Shown piece by piece: positions 44,001 to 54,835 of a stretch of 64,000 bases of DNA. The stretch covers positions 23,113,233-23,177,232 of the forward strand of contig CM036764.1 of NCBI GenBank assembly GCA_020796225.1, written 5' to 3'. Position 1 is the stretch's first letter. Every line of letters starts with the position of its first letter. The translations under genes and the position numbers were made by a program. Under the pieces are notes generated by a model, which did no database searches, was not told the origin of the DNA, and worked only from the letters and a program-made list of their open reading frames with translations. This DNA is from Arion vulgaris. Taxonomy: Eukaryota; Mollusca; Gastropoda; Stylommatophora; Arionidae.

Positions 44001-44059
44001 GTATTATTTTATCTTTCATCCTTTACCTCTCTTCCCAGTGATTGTTTCCAGTTCTCAGA

Positions 44060-44290
44060 TTGTGCTCTTCTCTTCTTGATTTTGAGCTCCTAATGGTTCT
44101 TTTATGTGCTCAAATTCAACATGGGATATACATTTTATCGTCCGTCTCCGATGGAACTAGAAATTCGATCACACCTACAAGGAGATCAATGGTCTCTGGA
44201 AAAATATCCAGATGGCTTCACGAAGGATCGAACCTGGTACCTTTGGTACAGGGAGACAATACCTAACCACTACGCCACAGAGACCCTAAC
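44060..44290 (-). mobile_element. SINE family B, head half, minus
   Basis: The minus strand starts GGGTCTCTGTGGCGTAGTGG and includes AGGTTCGATCC, a good tRNA-like A/B box pair. The 3' half is missing. Confidence 0.65.
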
Positions 44291-44639
44291 ATATACATAT
44301 TAAAAACAAGATAATTGCTTTCTTTGTATATAACAATAACAAAATATAAAAGTATATTGTTTGTATTGTTATAAAAAAAAATCAAATAGATAATTTCGCT
44401 TCCGTAACATTATGTATCATGACAAGTAGAAATTAATTCTAGCAAAGTGCATTTAGCTGCGTGATTTCAACACCGCTTGACAATTTTTGCAGACATGAAT
44501 TAGACCTCGTAAATGTCACCACAAAGTGAGGTTATATTCGTGTATGTCAAGGAATTCTGCATGTTGTTATGTTGTTCATACGAAATGATATTATCTTAAG
44601 TTTATGTGTTTTGTAGGCTGTTGCATTTTCTTTTCTTCA
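44291..44639. other. Unannotated AT-rich DNA
   Basis: No supported feature. Confidence 0.4.
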
Positions 44640-45180
44640 CTTCAATCCTGTTTTGACTCACAGCGTCAGGATATCAAGAGATTTCTAGAACGGGATTTTG
44701 TGAGCGCCTCATGAACAGTGTATTTCGTCGCCTCTGTAATCTATAAGGTCCACCAATTAAGTGTCTAGCCTTTTGCTTTATATCCACACTATCAGAGTAA
44801 CATTGCTGTTTGAGAGGCGCACTGTCTGTTGGTAATCTGCTTATGTTGACGAACCATTTAATTTGTTGTTTTTTGATGAAGTTCAGTACTGATGTTGTAC
44901 TCACTTTTTTCCTTGATGTTTTCATTTCTAAACCGGTCTCTTCTTGTTACACCCAGCATTCTGCGTAGACACTTCCTCTCTGTTGTGACTAGTTCTCTTC
45001 TTGTCACACCCAGCATTCTGTGTAGACACTTCCTCTCTGTTGTGACTAGTTCTCTTCTTGTTACACCCAGCATTCTGCGTAGACACTTCATCTCTGTTGT
45101 GACTAGTTCTCTTCTTGTTACTCCCAGCATTCTGCGTAGACACTTCCTCTCTGTTGTGACTAGTCATTCTTCTTCTTCTG
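44640..45180 (-). pseudogene. LINE tail (KCLRRMLGVTRR family) with internal array
   Basis: Minus-strand frames read LVTTEMKCLRRMLGVTRREL in repeated form, then DRFRNENIKEKSEYNIS, then NFIKKQQIKWFVNISRL. The extreme 3' part is in another frame. The normal single RMLGVTRR stretch is repeated about four times, so the LINE copy itself hosts the 57-bp array. Confidence 0.7.
44940..45168. repeat. 57-bp tandem repeat inside a LINE tail
   Basis: CATTCTGCGTAGACACTTCC recurs every 57 bp, about four copies. Since 57 is divisible by three the LINE reading frame is kept through the array. Confidence 0.9.
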
Positions 45181-45249
45181 GTGTTCGCCCGCTAAGAATT
45201 CAAGCTTAGTCCCTGGTAAGGCGCTTATAATTTTTGCGTGAAGGCCTGC

Positions 45250-46034
45250 ATTCCTTATTATCAGTGTTCCTCGCCGTGACTAGTTGTGATTCCTTATTAT
45301 TGTTGCTATTTTTTTTCTTGGTTATAAATTGTTGTATCAACATATGTTATGTTTGTGAGCAATGTTTTTCTCATTCTGTGCTCAAATTTTCCTAGAAGCC
45401 ATGTTTAATGAAAAACTTGAATCAAATATTAGCACAGGTCAAGTGATTATCAACGGTGGGCTTCAGAACATGTCATCGTTTTAACTGGCACAGTCGTTTC
45501 AGAGCATGAGCCTCTTGTTAACACAGTTCTGCTTTTACCCGCCATGTTTTACCAACAAATCGACATTCGACGTACACGTTGGCAAATGTTTCCATGACAA
45601 CTTATTCGATCTAGAAAAAAGGTAAGATAAGCGTAACTGAGAAAAAACGTTTACGTTTCTTTTATCTCCTTGTTGCAATTTTTTTCCATGTCAAAATGAC
45701 TTGTTTTAAATTTCCAACAAATCTTCTGTTGTCACGGTAGTGTCCATGCCGCAGGGATGGCTTAGAAAATGGAAAAGTCGTGAATTGCGAATAATGTTGG
45801 ACTTGCAGTAAATAATATAAAATGATTCCAGTAAATGATATATCGATAATTGGGAAGACCATACAAAAGATGGAATGACGGAACCAAGAGCAATAGCCTT
45901 AAGAAAATGAAAAACAGCTTACGAAGTTCATTAGATTAAGCACACACAAGATCACTACATTTCCCGTACAACACTTCTATAAAGAAATAAATGGTAGAAG
46001 AGAAGAAGAGAAGGGTAGATACTAAAAGAGCATT
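45250..46034. other. Unannotated; possible unclassified repeat at the left edge
   Basis: 45170-45245 resembles 22230-22310. The remainder has no recognisable element. Confidence 0.35.
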
Positions 46035-46640
46035 GTCAAAACAATATTTCTCCCAACATTATGATATCAGTGCCAAACCTATAAGCTGACATCAAATGAT
46101 AGCAGAAAACTAGTCAGATAGAAGTAAAGCATCTACGCAGAAAGCTTGGAGTAACAAGAAGTGACTAGTTTAGAAATGAAGACATCAGGAAAAAAGTGGA
46201 TACAACAACAATACTGACCTACACTGAGAATCACAAAGAAGCAACAAATTAAATGGTTGGGCTACATAAGCAGATTACCAAAGAGCAGTTTCAAAGAGCA
46301 GTGTTATCCTGATACAATAGGTACAAACAAAGGCCGTCCACGCACAAGATGGATCTCAGATAAAACAGAGGCGACGAAATAACACTGTGATGAGTATGCA
46401 AAAGCCCTTTTTTGTTTATTTGGTAAGGGATTAAGCCTCTATATATATGATCGAGGTACCCTTCTTTCAACATAAGACATGTGTCTTTCTTGGTTATATC
46501 ATGACGTATTGGCATTTTTTCTTGGTGTGACCATGTGGTCTGGCACTCGTCCTATACAAAAGCCCGTTCTATAAATCTCTTCTTATCCTGACGATGTGAG
46601 GCACAACAGGATTAAGGGAAAGAAAAGAAGGATTGCATAC
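46035..46640 (+). pseudogene. LINE tail (RMLGV family), interrupted, plus
   Basis: Matches 12466-12912 in order (CCAACATTATGATATCAGTG, the ATCAGGAAAAAAGTGG segment, AACAAATTAAATGGTTGGGC, then TCTTATCCTGACGATGTGAG). It is split by a 146-bp A-tailed insertion at 46408-46553. Confidence 0.65.
46408..46553 (-). mobile_element. A-tailed retroinsert, 146 bp
   Basis: The insert splits a LINE tail and is flanked by ATGCAAAAGCCC (46396-46407) and ATACAAAAGCCC (46554-46565), 11 of 12 identical. On the minus strand it ends in an A-rich tail. The target duplication plus tail suggests LINE-mediated insertion of an unidentified RNA or SINE. Confidence 0.65.
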
Positions 46641-46830
46641 AGCTTAACTACACGCCAAAACAAAAATAGAAAGAATAGAGAAAGTTATCCTACTGATGAT
46701 CAGAGTTACTTCTCCCTTAAACAAAAATAACTAATTACTTTTGTATGATATCTTGCTGTCCGTATTATTTTTTTTTATTATTTGCATTCTCAATAATGTG
46801 TGTTCGTATCACAAGTACAATATTTTCCCA
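46641..46830. other. Unannotated spacer
   Basis: No supported feature. Confidence 0.35.
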
Positions 46831-46834
46831 GAGA

Positions 46835-46985
46835 TCCCTAGAATAGTTGCTGGAGCTACGGAGTTTTGTGCAACCCCTCGGCAGGTGGCGTGTGATTTCT
46901 ACTGAGAGGGACGGAGCCATATGTGGAAGCCTGGTGCAATGAAGGCAATCCTTCGCTGTTAGGCCATTTCTTAAAGACCGTATAA
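46835..46985 (+). mobile_element. SINE family G body fragment, plus
   Basis: Contains GGCAGGTGGCGTGTGATTTC and GAGAGGGACGGAGCCATAT, the reverse of 36920-36990. The tRNA head is missing. Confidence 0.45.
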
Positions 46986-47030
46986 AATTCAAGAACAATT
47001 TTTTCCGTAACTAATACGTAAATGGGGAGC

Positions 47031-47430
47031 GTCTGACGGAATGGATTAAAGCGTGAATCCCATGCAGGAGGTCCGTGTTCAGTTCAAGGTAAAGCCAATA
47101 ATTTATTTTAATTGTGGGCATAAATGAAAAATCCTAACCTGAACAGGTTAGCGGCGCTCACTAGCCATAATAATAGTAAATAATAATTCCTACGGTACCG
47201 TTTTACGTTACATAGAGCCTGCAAGTAATTTCTCCATACCGCTCTATCCTGGGCAATCTCGCTCCATGGACGAGACCGATATTTCTTGTCTCTCTCAGCA
47301 AAGTTCGTTTTAGGTCGTCCTCTCTTTCTTGAACCCTTTGCATCCCACTTCACTGCCTGCTTCAAGAAAGAAAGGTTAGACTGCACTAGCCATGCAGTCA
47401 ATAAATCCCTCAGGATGTCGTCACACCTGT
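47031..47430 (+). mobile_element. SINE family F split by a LINE tail
   Basis: The two parts (47031-47168 and 47384-47430) join to match 43387-43570. CACTAGCCAT occurs at both breakpoints (47159-47168 and 47384-47393), the target duplication of the LINE insertion. Confidence 0.7.
47169..47383 (-). pseudogene. RTE-like LINE tail with target duplication
   Basis: A 215-bp minus insertion with an AATAAT tail at its left, the AQDRAVWRNYLQALC codons and the KGSRKRGRPK block, flanked by the perfect 10-bp repeat CACTAGCCAT. It is severely 5'-truncated, as is usual for target-primed reverse transcription. Confidence 0.75.
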
Positions 47431-47439
47431 ACTACACCA

Positions 47440-47565
47440 CCTTGTGAATGGCTCGCTGGTTGTGTTCGTAAGTTCTTATTGCTAGGCTAGACAATTTTGG
47501 GGCCGTAAGAAATAAGGGTAAGTGGTTCGAATCCTGTGTTTGGTAATTTATTTTTTTTTCGGAAG
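47440..47565 (+). mobile_element. Possible tRNA-headed SINE fragment
   Basis: GTGGTTCGAATCCTGTG is a strong B-box, and CGCTGGTTGTGTTCGTAAG lies where an A-box might be. A long T-run follows. Confidence 0.35.
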
Positions 47566-48055
47566 CTCTTAATACTTGTACACTGTTTATTTATTGATCA
47601 TATTCATTGCTTCTCCTGAAGGTTCTTACAAAAACAACTCCTTATTCTCATCGTACTACAGACAGTAGCAACAGTAACAAATCACTTGAAACTTGACTAA
47701 GCTGAGCGTAATAAAACATAGCTAGACGTGTATGATTAAATATTAATGAATGTACAAATATCAAGTAACATTTATAACAAATATCTCAGATGTATTGTCT
47801 TGTCCATTCCCTCCCCCCATCCCCAGATCTAATAACTCAGCGTTGTGTATCACAACTGGCAGACGCTACAACAGTATTATTGTTAGGTCTCATAAATTTC
47901 TGATAACAAACCACATTAAATATCTGTTATCAGTTCTTGTGTTATTATGTTAGTGATAACCAGTATCGTAAAATATTTTTCCGTTCCGTAGTTCTCAAAA
48001 CGTGAACTGATAAAACCAAAACACAGAATTCAAAGTAACATGGTGGTATTAATGA
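47566..48055. other. Unannotated AT-rich DNA
   Basis: No supported feature. Confidence 0.4.
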
Positions 48056-48058
48056 TTG

Positions 48059-48200
48059 TGTGAGCATCTGTAGCTTAAGCGGTAGTGAGCTCAATCACAG
48101 ACCAAGAGTATCTGGTTCAAACACAGCGGCGGGCAGTTTGGAAACAAATTTGTTTCCGTTGATTTTTACGACCTGCAAAACTAGACCTCACCGTTCAGAA
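48059..48200 (+). mobile_element. Possible tRNA-headed SINE
   Basis: GTAGCTTAAGCGGTAGTGAG (A-box-like) and CTGGTTCAAACACAG (B-box-like) are spaced about 40 bp apart. The body is not matched elsewhere in the window. Confidence 0.4.
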
Positions 48201-48314
48201 AGCAATGACAAACTGTGACCTCCTGTAAATGATATGTCACGATTTTGATGAATCATTGATAAAACTGGATTATTTTTTCTCTAAACCGAAGGTAATTCAA
48301 TTCCAGATTTCATT

Positions 48315-48545
48315 CCTAGTTGGGACAGATCCTTGCTGCGAGTCCTCTACAACAGAACATCAGGAAAGAATGCGAGAGGAAGGCCACGAAAAAGATGATT
48401 AGATGGCATAGCAGATACCTGGGGGAAAGAAAAATAACTATCCTCAAGCCACTAGAGCAGCGCAAGACAAAAACAAAACCATGACAATGGGCAACAACCC
48501 AGTAGCAGTGTGACGACAAAGAAAAAGAAGTACCCATCTTGCCTC
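48315..48545 (+). pseudogene. LINE tail (RKRPRKRW family), plus
   Basis: It matches 62375-62700: AGAACATCAGGAAAGAATGC, GGCCACGAAAAAGATG, then CAAGCCACTAGAGCAGCG and a terminal segment with CCATGACAATGGGCAAC. The terminal 51-bp segment is single here but repeated in the other copy. Confidence 0.6.
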
Positions 48546-48734
48546 AACTAAACCAACAGTACAAGCATGCTTTACTAGTTTCATAAACAAACTTAATTCT
48601 TGTGAATGGCGAAGAGCGATGTATAATATTCAGTCCCATGAGACTACAGCTATAGCCTGCAGAATTGTCCACTTAGCTGTTGGTGATGGACCTGTAGGAT
48701 TCTTCAAATCTTGGCACTTCCTAAGAAAAGATCC
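48546..48734. other. Unannotated, possibly LINE or Penelope remains
   Basis: One plus frame gives a protein-like stretch (CEWRRAMYNIQSHETT) with no family that I can name. Confidence 0.3.
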
Positions 48735-48905
48735 GCTTCTTCTTCTTCCTCTTTCGATCATTCTTCGCGGCCAATTTTATCATTTGTGATATATAATTGG
48801 TCCTTTGACAAGAACGGGGTGATCTACGTCGGGTCGATTGTGCGTCCATGGTGACTAGGCTCGCCCATCCGGTTTCAGGCAGCTTTTGGTTTACTAGGGT
48901 GAACT
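48735..48905 (+). mobile_element. SINE-like family I, left part, plus
   Basis: GCGGCCAATTTTATCATTTG and CAAGAACGGGGTGATCTACG match 25935-26010 loosely, and ATCCGGTTTCAGGCAGC matches the centre. The CCTCTTACGACATGC core is absent. Confidence 0.4.
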
Positions 48906-50235
48906 TTCCATAAGGTACGATCCTTTCTGCCGACTATGTCGGCCCGGATCTTCGCCTTTTCGTTCAGATTTGCCGTATATTTGGGCTTTGTGATCTACGC
49001 CAAGACAGTGAGTTACGCTGTTGTGCCCTTTCTGACTGTGAGGTGGTTCCGGATTAGAAACATTTCTGGGGCTCATAAGCTTGTCCTCGGACGGCGTCTT
49101 ACTCGTATAAAACACCGTGTAAAGTATCGGCCTTCGCCAATGTTCGGATCAGGACAGCCTGTCAGATCTTTACATTGTCGACCTTACTTTACCGTTCACT
49201 TTTGAGTTTGATCCGGAGTAGGAACATTCTCAGCCTTTTCTAGACGCGTATCGGTACGTGACAATTTGCAGTTAGCCTCGGAAGACACCGGCCTGGGGCC
49301 AAGCACAAACAATGTAGAGGTCGTTTCAATCGACGCTAGCAACGCAACTGAGGATTTTGCGCTCGCCACCATCACCCGCCCCAGTTCTTCCAAGGACGTT
49401 AGTTGTAACTGCAATAGTACCTTACCCGGTTGCCCCAAGGCTGGCAGTTCCGTTAGGTATCACCCACCTCAGTTCTTCCGGTGATGTTAATTGTTAACGC
49501 AACAGTACCTTACACGGTTCTCCCAGGGAGGGTAGTTTCGTTATGCACTAAAACGCAACTTTATGTTTTGCGCTCGGCAAACCTTGCCCCAGTACGTGTA
49601 TCTGCACCAGGCCACCGATGTGGAGTCAGCTGCAATCTTCCCTCGTACCGACATGAGGGTAGACTTTTGTTAGTTACGCATCTGACTTATTTATTCTTGC
49701 TCCCGAGCTGGCAATGTTTGCCCCCTCCTCAGGGCTTCGAGTTTCTCCCTATGTGGGCCCGCGTTTCGTCACTGGATGCACCTCTCATCCTTTCATGTTT
49801 ACTAGTCTCCCCATCGGCAGAGAAACTGGTAATTTGTGACGGGACCTTTGACTTACACGTCAAGCTTGTGTATGGAGTCTCCTGCTCCGGAGATGGCGAT
49901 TTGTGTTCGGCCCTTACTCCGGGGTAGTGGGACTTATGTCAGAGACGTTTCGCTGCTGTTTCTTTTTGTTCGAGATCTTCAGCAATATTTTGTTGGACGT
50001 CGGTCAGGAGATTCGTGCATTTTGTTCGTATGGACCTGCATTTCTTTTTCGTACTTGCACTGCTACCACTACCAGTAGTTCTCCCCGATCCCTGCCCCCA
50101 TTAGCCAGACCGGAACCAAAGTCTGTTTCCAGGGTCACCGCGTGGAGATAGGGGTAGGGTCTTGGTTACACACCCCTTCGCTAACCCTGGCTCATGCTCC
50201 GCTATGAGCCTTTCCCCCCTCCCCACCCCGCTTCT
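48894..50235 (-). pseudogene. GC-richer island with coding-like minus-strand traces
   Basis: This stretch is visibly richer in G and C than its surroundings. Minus-strand frames of 73 (48894-49115) and 80 codons (49196-49438) are hydrophilic and protein-like. A segment reading KVLLQLQLTSLEELGRV recurs upstream in another frame as KVLLR, stop, QLTSPEELRWV, so a duplicated coding segment once existed. A further frame near 49960-50040 reads CTNLLTDVQQNIAEDLEQKE. Plus-strand frames (89 and 148 codons) overlap. I recognise no family; a decayed retroelement ORF (Gag-like) or host pseudogene are the main options. Confidence 0.35.
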
Positions 50236-50361
50236 TCTAGAAACTCGTACTAGATTAGACAAAATGTAAAAACTGTTTTTTAGAAATATATCGTTTACCC
50301 AAGATAGTAGGAATAGTCTCTTTATTTCTCTGTTGAGAGTAGGTAAATCGCGGACATTGTT

Positions 50362-50668
50362 AAGCGCACAGTTCTTCGACAAACTGACGTTGAGTGTGAC
50401 CATACAGGCAGGATCAACATGAAGGTATCAGAGCCACGGTTTTTCGACAAATGACATTTATAACCATATAGGCAGGATCGAACTTGTAAGTGTCAGGGTA
50501 CAGTTCTTCAACAGAATGATAACGCTGGTAATTATATAGGCAGGATCAACATACAGGCGTCAGGTGATACAGTTCTTCGACAAACTAACAACATCGGTAA
50601 CCATGTAGGCAGGATCAACTTGCAAGTGTTAGGTGATGCAGTTCTTTGACAAACTAACAACACTGGTT
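50362..50668. repeat. About 70-bp tandem repeat
   Basis: The words CAGTTCTTCGACAAACT and CATAGAGGCAGGATCAAC-like (ATAGGCAGGATCAAC) recur about four and a half times with periods of 65-75 bp, diverged. It lies just beyond the GC-rich island and may belong to that element. Confidence 0.75.
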
Positions 50669-51029
50669 CGCTGAGATGTTGTTTGTTTTTGCAGAGAAAA
50701 TCTCATTTAAGTAATTGCTGTTTTGAACATGACAGTACAGCAACTTTACCGGAATTCTTGAACTAAATTTTGGCTAAAAAAAAAACCGTAAAACTTGAGT
50801 TTGCAAGTTCCAGAATGAACCTCTTGGATGTGCTTTAGTGTCAAAGTTAGTATTTTCTATCCTTGTAATAGCAATATGTAATAACCTTCGCATCCCAATA
50901 ATTCGTTGAACTGACCGCAAACTGAAAAAGCTGAGTACAATCGACCGACGCTATGTATATCATGGAGAATGAAGAAAACAAAAGCAAAATAGATATATCC
51001 AGCTACTACATTTTATCTTCATTGTCAGG
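50669..51029. other. Unannotated spacer
   Basis: No supported feature. Confidence 0.4.
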
Positions 51030-51312
51030 GGCGGTACCGGCTGGCGTAGGCGGTCAGAGATCTTCACAAATCTCGGTTCCCTAGTGCTTTCTATCATCTT
51101 AGATGTTGACGCCTTGCCATGACATCAGGCTGTCTAATATTTTCTCTCTATTTCTTCCTCTGTCCCGCCTCCCTTCGATTTTACCGGTTGTCACAATGTA
51201 TTCTAGACCTCCCCTTCTCATTAAATGTCTGGGAAATGAGGACTACCTCTTTCTTATATTGACAATACGTTTTCTCTGTGTCTTGGCTTCAACACCTACA
51301 CATTCATCATTT
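51030..51312 (-). pseudogene. LINE tail (RRGGLEYIVTTGKIEG family), minus
   Basis: The reverse of 13930-14210: codons for LMRRGGLEYIVTTGKIEGRR, then GRNRENILDSL, near-identical order. 5'-truncated at about 51312, where a plus-strand LINE of another family begins. Confidence 0.65.
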
Positions 51313-51319
51313 TAGCAGT

Positions 51320-51801
51320 TTATGAGATTCTCAAACCAAAGATTAGAATACTAAGAGCTAGCATATTCCCAGTGGCAATATATGGGTATGAAGGATGGAC
51401 ATTTAACTAGACAGCGGAAAAACATATATGGGCTTTTGAATATAAGTGTTACAGAAGAGTCCTCCGTATATCATGGACAGAGAAGAGAACAATTAGATTT
51501 ATCCAGAAAGAACTCAAAATCAAAGAAAACCTTGCTAATGCTACAAATAAGAAAGAAAAATTGAGATATTTTGGACATATAAAAAGACATGAAGTGCTGG
51601 AGAAGAGCATGGAAGGTGGTATACCAGCAAAGAGGAGAACAGGAAGACCGCACGGAGAAGATGGATTTATAATGTAACTGATGGTTAGAGCATGCCGGCT
51701 GCAGAGGCGGGACATCTGGCTTATGAGAGAGATAAATTCCGAGGGACTGTTGGGGTGGCAAAGTTCTGCTTAGGACAAGCTATGTGTTGATGATGATGAT
51801 G
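51320..51801 (+). pseudogene. LINE ORF2 C-terminal part (KLRYFGHIKRH family), plus
   Basis: Plus frames give ILKPKIRILRASIFPVAIYG, AFEYKCYRRVLRISW, KLRYFGHIKRHEVLEKSMEG and RRTGRPHGE, with a frameshift near 51655 and the TGATGA tail at 51788-51801. It covers more of the reverse transcriptase thumb than other copies of its family. Confidence 0.7.
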
Positions 51802-52039
51802 TGATTCTCATCATTCTCTTATAGAACCACATCTATGTGGCCTCCAGAGATTTTTCTATGTCTGATAACATTTTCCTACGTTTATATTCCACAAGTTAAT
51901 GTAGAATTATAATGCAGGAATATATCAGAAGATTTACTCTAGCTGACATTCTGCACATGCATTTCTTAAGTTTGAATGTATCATATAATGCCTATAATTA
52001 TTGCCAGGTTAATGTTTATGTATTCGTAGATCCGTGCTG
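51802..52039. other. Unannotated spacer
   Basis: No supported feature. Confidence 0.35.
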
Positions 52040-52310
52040 AGTTATAATTGTATCATTATCATATCGCACGCAGTTATCATATCGTACTTCATGAATATGC
52101 TTCGAAAAATTACAATCAGGAACCTATCTTCGTTCCGAATGAGTGGACAGCATTCAGCAATCCTATCTTAGGACTTTGATTTGGTTATACACGTCATGGG
52201 CATGTTGTTATTCATAGTAGTGAACGTGCAGACTTGCTGGCAAATAATGCTTCTATTCAAAACGACATAAGTATAAGCAGAGATGATGTGGTTAATGCAT
52301 AACTTTATGC
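52040..52310. pseudogene. LINE 3' region and RNase H scrap, head-to-head
   Basis: 52049-52200 is the same sequence as 53128-53285 (a LINE 3' region, minus sense). It abuts a plus-sense RNase H scrap reading HSSERADLLANNASI and ISRDDVVNA (52205-52303). The inverted junction shows that a rearrangement or two insertions met here. Confidence 0.55.
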
Positions 52311-52602
52311 ACCGAATACATCGAAAGACAACAAATGCAGTGGGTTGGACAGTTAATGAGAATGAAATACAACCAACCACCAATAATAGCATACAATAAA
52401 AAAGAGATCGGGTACTAGAGCTAAGGGAAGACCAAGAAAAAGATGGATAGACAGTATCAAGACCACACTATATAAACACGGATATAACACAACAAGGGCG
52501 ACTCATCTGGCCCTAGAATATAAATTAGAGTTCCCATCCCTACGCTTAACGGCAAGAGTGGACAGCCAACTCCATCTTCCACCTGGGAATAGAAATAGAG
52601 TA
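52311..52602 (+). pseudogene. LINE tail (RMKYNQPPIIAYNKK family), plus
   Basis: The plus strand reads IERQQMQWVGQLMRMKYNQP, then in another frame GRPRKRWIDSIKTTLYKHGY and ALEYKLEFPSLRLTARVDSQ. One frameshift near 52410. This is the best copy; others at 3990 and 58385. Confidence 0.7.
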
Positions 52603-52768
52603 GATCTATGTTCTATCGTCCGTCTCCGACTATGAACTGGATCTCACATACACTGAGATCAGGGATCTCTGGACAAATATCTAGACGGCGTCATGGGGGA
52701 GCGAACTTGATACCTTCGTCACGAGAGTCAAACACCTAACCTCTACGCCACAGAGAACCCTACTAATC
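52603..52768 (-). mobile_element. SINE family B, head half, minus
   Basis: The minus strand starts GGTTCTCTGTGGCGTAGAGG and carries ATCAAGTTCGCTCCC. It abuts the LINE tail, possibly joined to it. Confidence 0.65.
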
Positions 52769-52852
52769 GTGGACAAGGCAGCTCACATTCCTGACCGTTT
52801 TCCTTCAGAACACACATTCATTCTAGTTGGCTGTATACATGTAGCATGAGTG

Positions 52853-53020
52853 GAGTGGCGGCTCGTAGTCCGTTTTCTTGGTGGGGCCAGACACAGATTT
52901 TCTGGAAAAATCAGGGTTTTTGGAGTATTTACTATTATTTGTCTATTCCAGGAAGTTATTATCCCTTTCGATTATTGGTGGGGCCGGGTCCCACTGGCCC
53001 TCAATGACGAGCCGCCCCTG
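52853..53020. mobile_element. hAT-like MITE, about 165 bp, copy 2
   Basis: Ends GAGTGGCGGCTCGTAG and ATGACGAGCCGCCCCTG are inverted repeats. Flanks are a perfect 8-bp duplication CATGAGTG (52845-52852 and 53021-53028). Same orientation as 35012-35173. Confidence 0.85.
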
Positions 53021-53129
53021 CATGAGTGGATGACATTTATCTACACGTCAGATCTTCAGGAACGAGAATGGATTTATTATTCTTATGGCACTAGGTTTAA
53101 TTTTTTTTTAAATGAAAGATAATGGTCTA

Positions 53130-53902
53130 ATTGTTTCATTATCATATCGCACGCAGTTATCATATCTGACTTCATGAATATGCTTGACAAACTTTTCAAT
53201 CAACAATCTTCGTTCCGAGTGGACAACATTCGGTAATCCCATCTTAGAACTTTCGTTTGGTTGTATACGCCATGGGCTTGTTGGGATTCATTGGTTATTG
53301 GTTACTAAACTGACGTCATTGCACTCTGGGCAGACCCATAGGTGCTCAGTCTCCCCAACAGATATCGAAGAGTATGTATATTGATGGTTCCCGTGGCTCG
53401 CTGATTAAACACACCTCTCACGCTGCCTCTCAGGCACCTGCACAACGGGTAACTCAAAACTGCCTAAATCGCTTGATCGATTCAACATCGATTTTAGTGT
53501 CCTCATCCAACAGACAGTCGCGAAGAGACCGAAGAACATCCCCTTATCTATCTTCAACTCCCCAACAATCGATGCTGTTGATGCAAACCTGTCCGCTCTC
53601 TCATTACTGTAAACACCCGCATGCCCAGGACAGTATATCTACGTAATCCGCCGGAGGTTAGAAACTTCTATAGACGACATCCGCTCATACCGAAACCTAT
53701 CCCTCTGTGTCTTGTGAAGCATCAACTGAGAGTCAGATACAACAACCGCCGCAGTAAAGGAAGTCCCAAAGAGCCAATGGAGAGCAGCAGTAACGGCCTC
53801 AACCTCCATCCTCATACTAGAAGTAGTTGTCCTGTATGCCCCACTTCGCTCTGCAACAACCCTGCCATATACCTCGAGGTGGGATTCAATATACGTCATG
53901 AA
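53130..53902 (-). pseudogene. LINE RNase H domain and C-terminus, minus
   Basis: The minus frame (53639-53899) reads SGAYRTTTSSMRMEVEAVTA and AAVVVSDSQLMLHK, the core of a ribonuclease H domain with its SSMxxEVEA and SDSQ motifs. After a frame change near 53640 it continues with GHAGVYSNERAD and later EHLWVCPECNDV, the CxxC-type end of ORF2. The 3' region at 53130-53285 is also present at 52049. Frameshifts and stops make it dead. Confidence 0.75.
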
Positions 53903-53930
53903 AAATGGTTCCTTTACTTTTAAACTGGTA
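53903..53930 (+). mobile_element. SINE family C 3' end scrap
   Basis: GAAAAATGGTTCCTTTACTTTTA equals the last bases of family C. Confidence 0.4.
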
Positions 53931-54830
53931 AGAGCTTTCTATGAACATTGTCAATTGATAGATGGCACTGAACACTGGCCTGAGAACTGAATAAATTGGA
54001 TTCAAAATATTTAACAACTGTGAAATGTACCAGGCAAGAACAAAAACTCCTCCATTGTGGCTCGCAACTAACAACAGGATGCCATTATCATTTCACTAAA
54101 TAATGACACATTACAAATCAAGAAAAATAGCGTTATTATTTATCTATGAAAATCTCTTCACATTACTATACTAAATATTTCCTATATTGTTGCGGACTAG
54201 AAACTGTGGATTTTGAAAACCACTCATCGGTCGCTGCATTATTCAAATAAGCTATGCCAGAGAAAGCAGACTGCTGTTTTTTTTTTTTTTTAAACAATAA
54301 AAATAAGTGGAAAATACAAATTGAATATCTTTTTTTTTTCTTGGAATATTCATTATTTTATAAATGTTTTTATATTTTTTGTTCAATGCGCATTATTAAC
54401 AATTCATAAAAGACATCTTTGGAAAAATCAAATGTATGCAATTATTGTTTGGTACCTTAATGAAAGACATCATTTTAAAATGAAATCTTCAACATTTTAA
54501 TAAACAATCGTCATTGTCTCATAAAACAACACTCTTCTATGAGAAAAGTAAAAGAAATGATTGTTTGTCTGTCAGTTTTACATGTACATGAAGGCATTCT
54601 TCGACGGACGAACACTTTGATAGACTATCACACCGTCCAACGAGAACTTTAATTAACGACCCTTTTGACAAGCGAACAATTGTTCAGACAATCATTTAGA
54701 TGAATGAAAGCATAGACTGGCAAACAGTTCACAGTATACAAGCTTTGACGGGTGACAAATTTTATGAGAAACATCTACCGACGAACACGTCGATGGATAG
54801 ACCGACCTACAAACAAACATGTTGATAGAT
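53931..54830. other. Unannotated AT-rich region
   Basis: T-runs at 54277-54292 and 54331-54341. No gene or element supported. Confidence 0.4.
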
Positions 54831-54835
54831 GAGAA

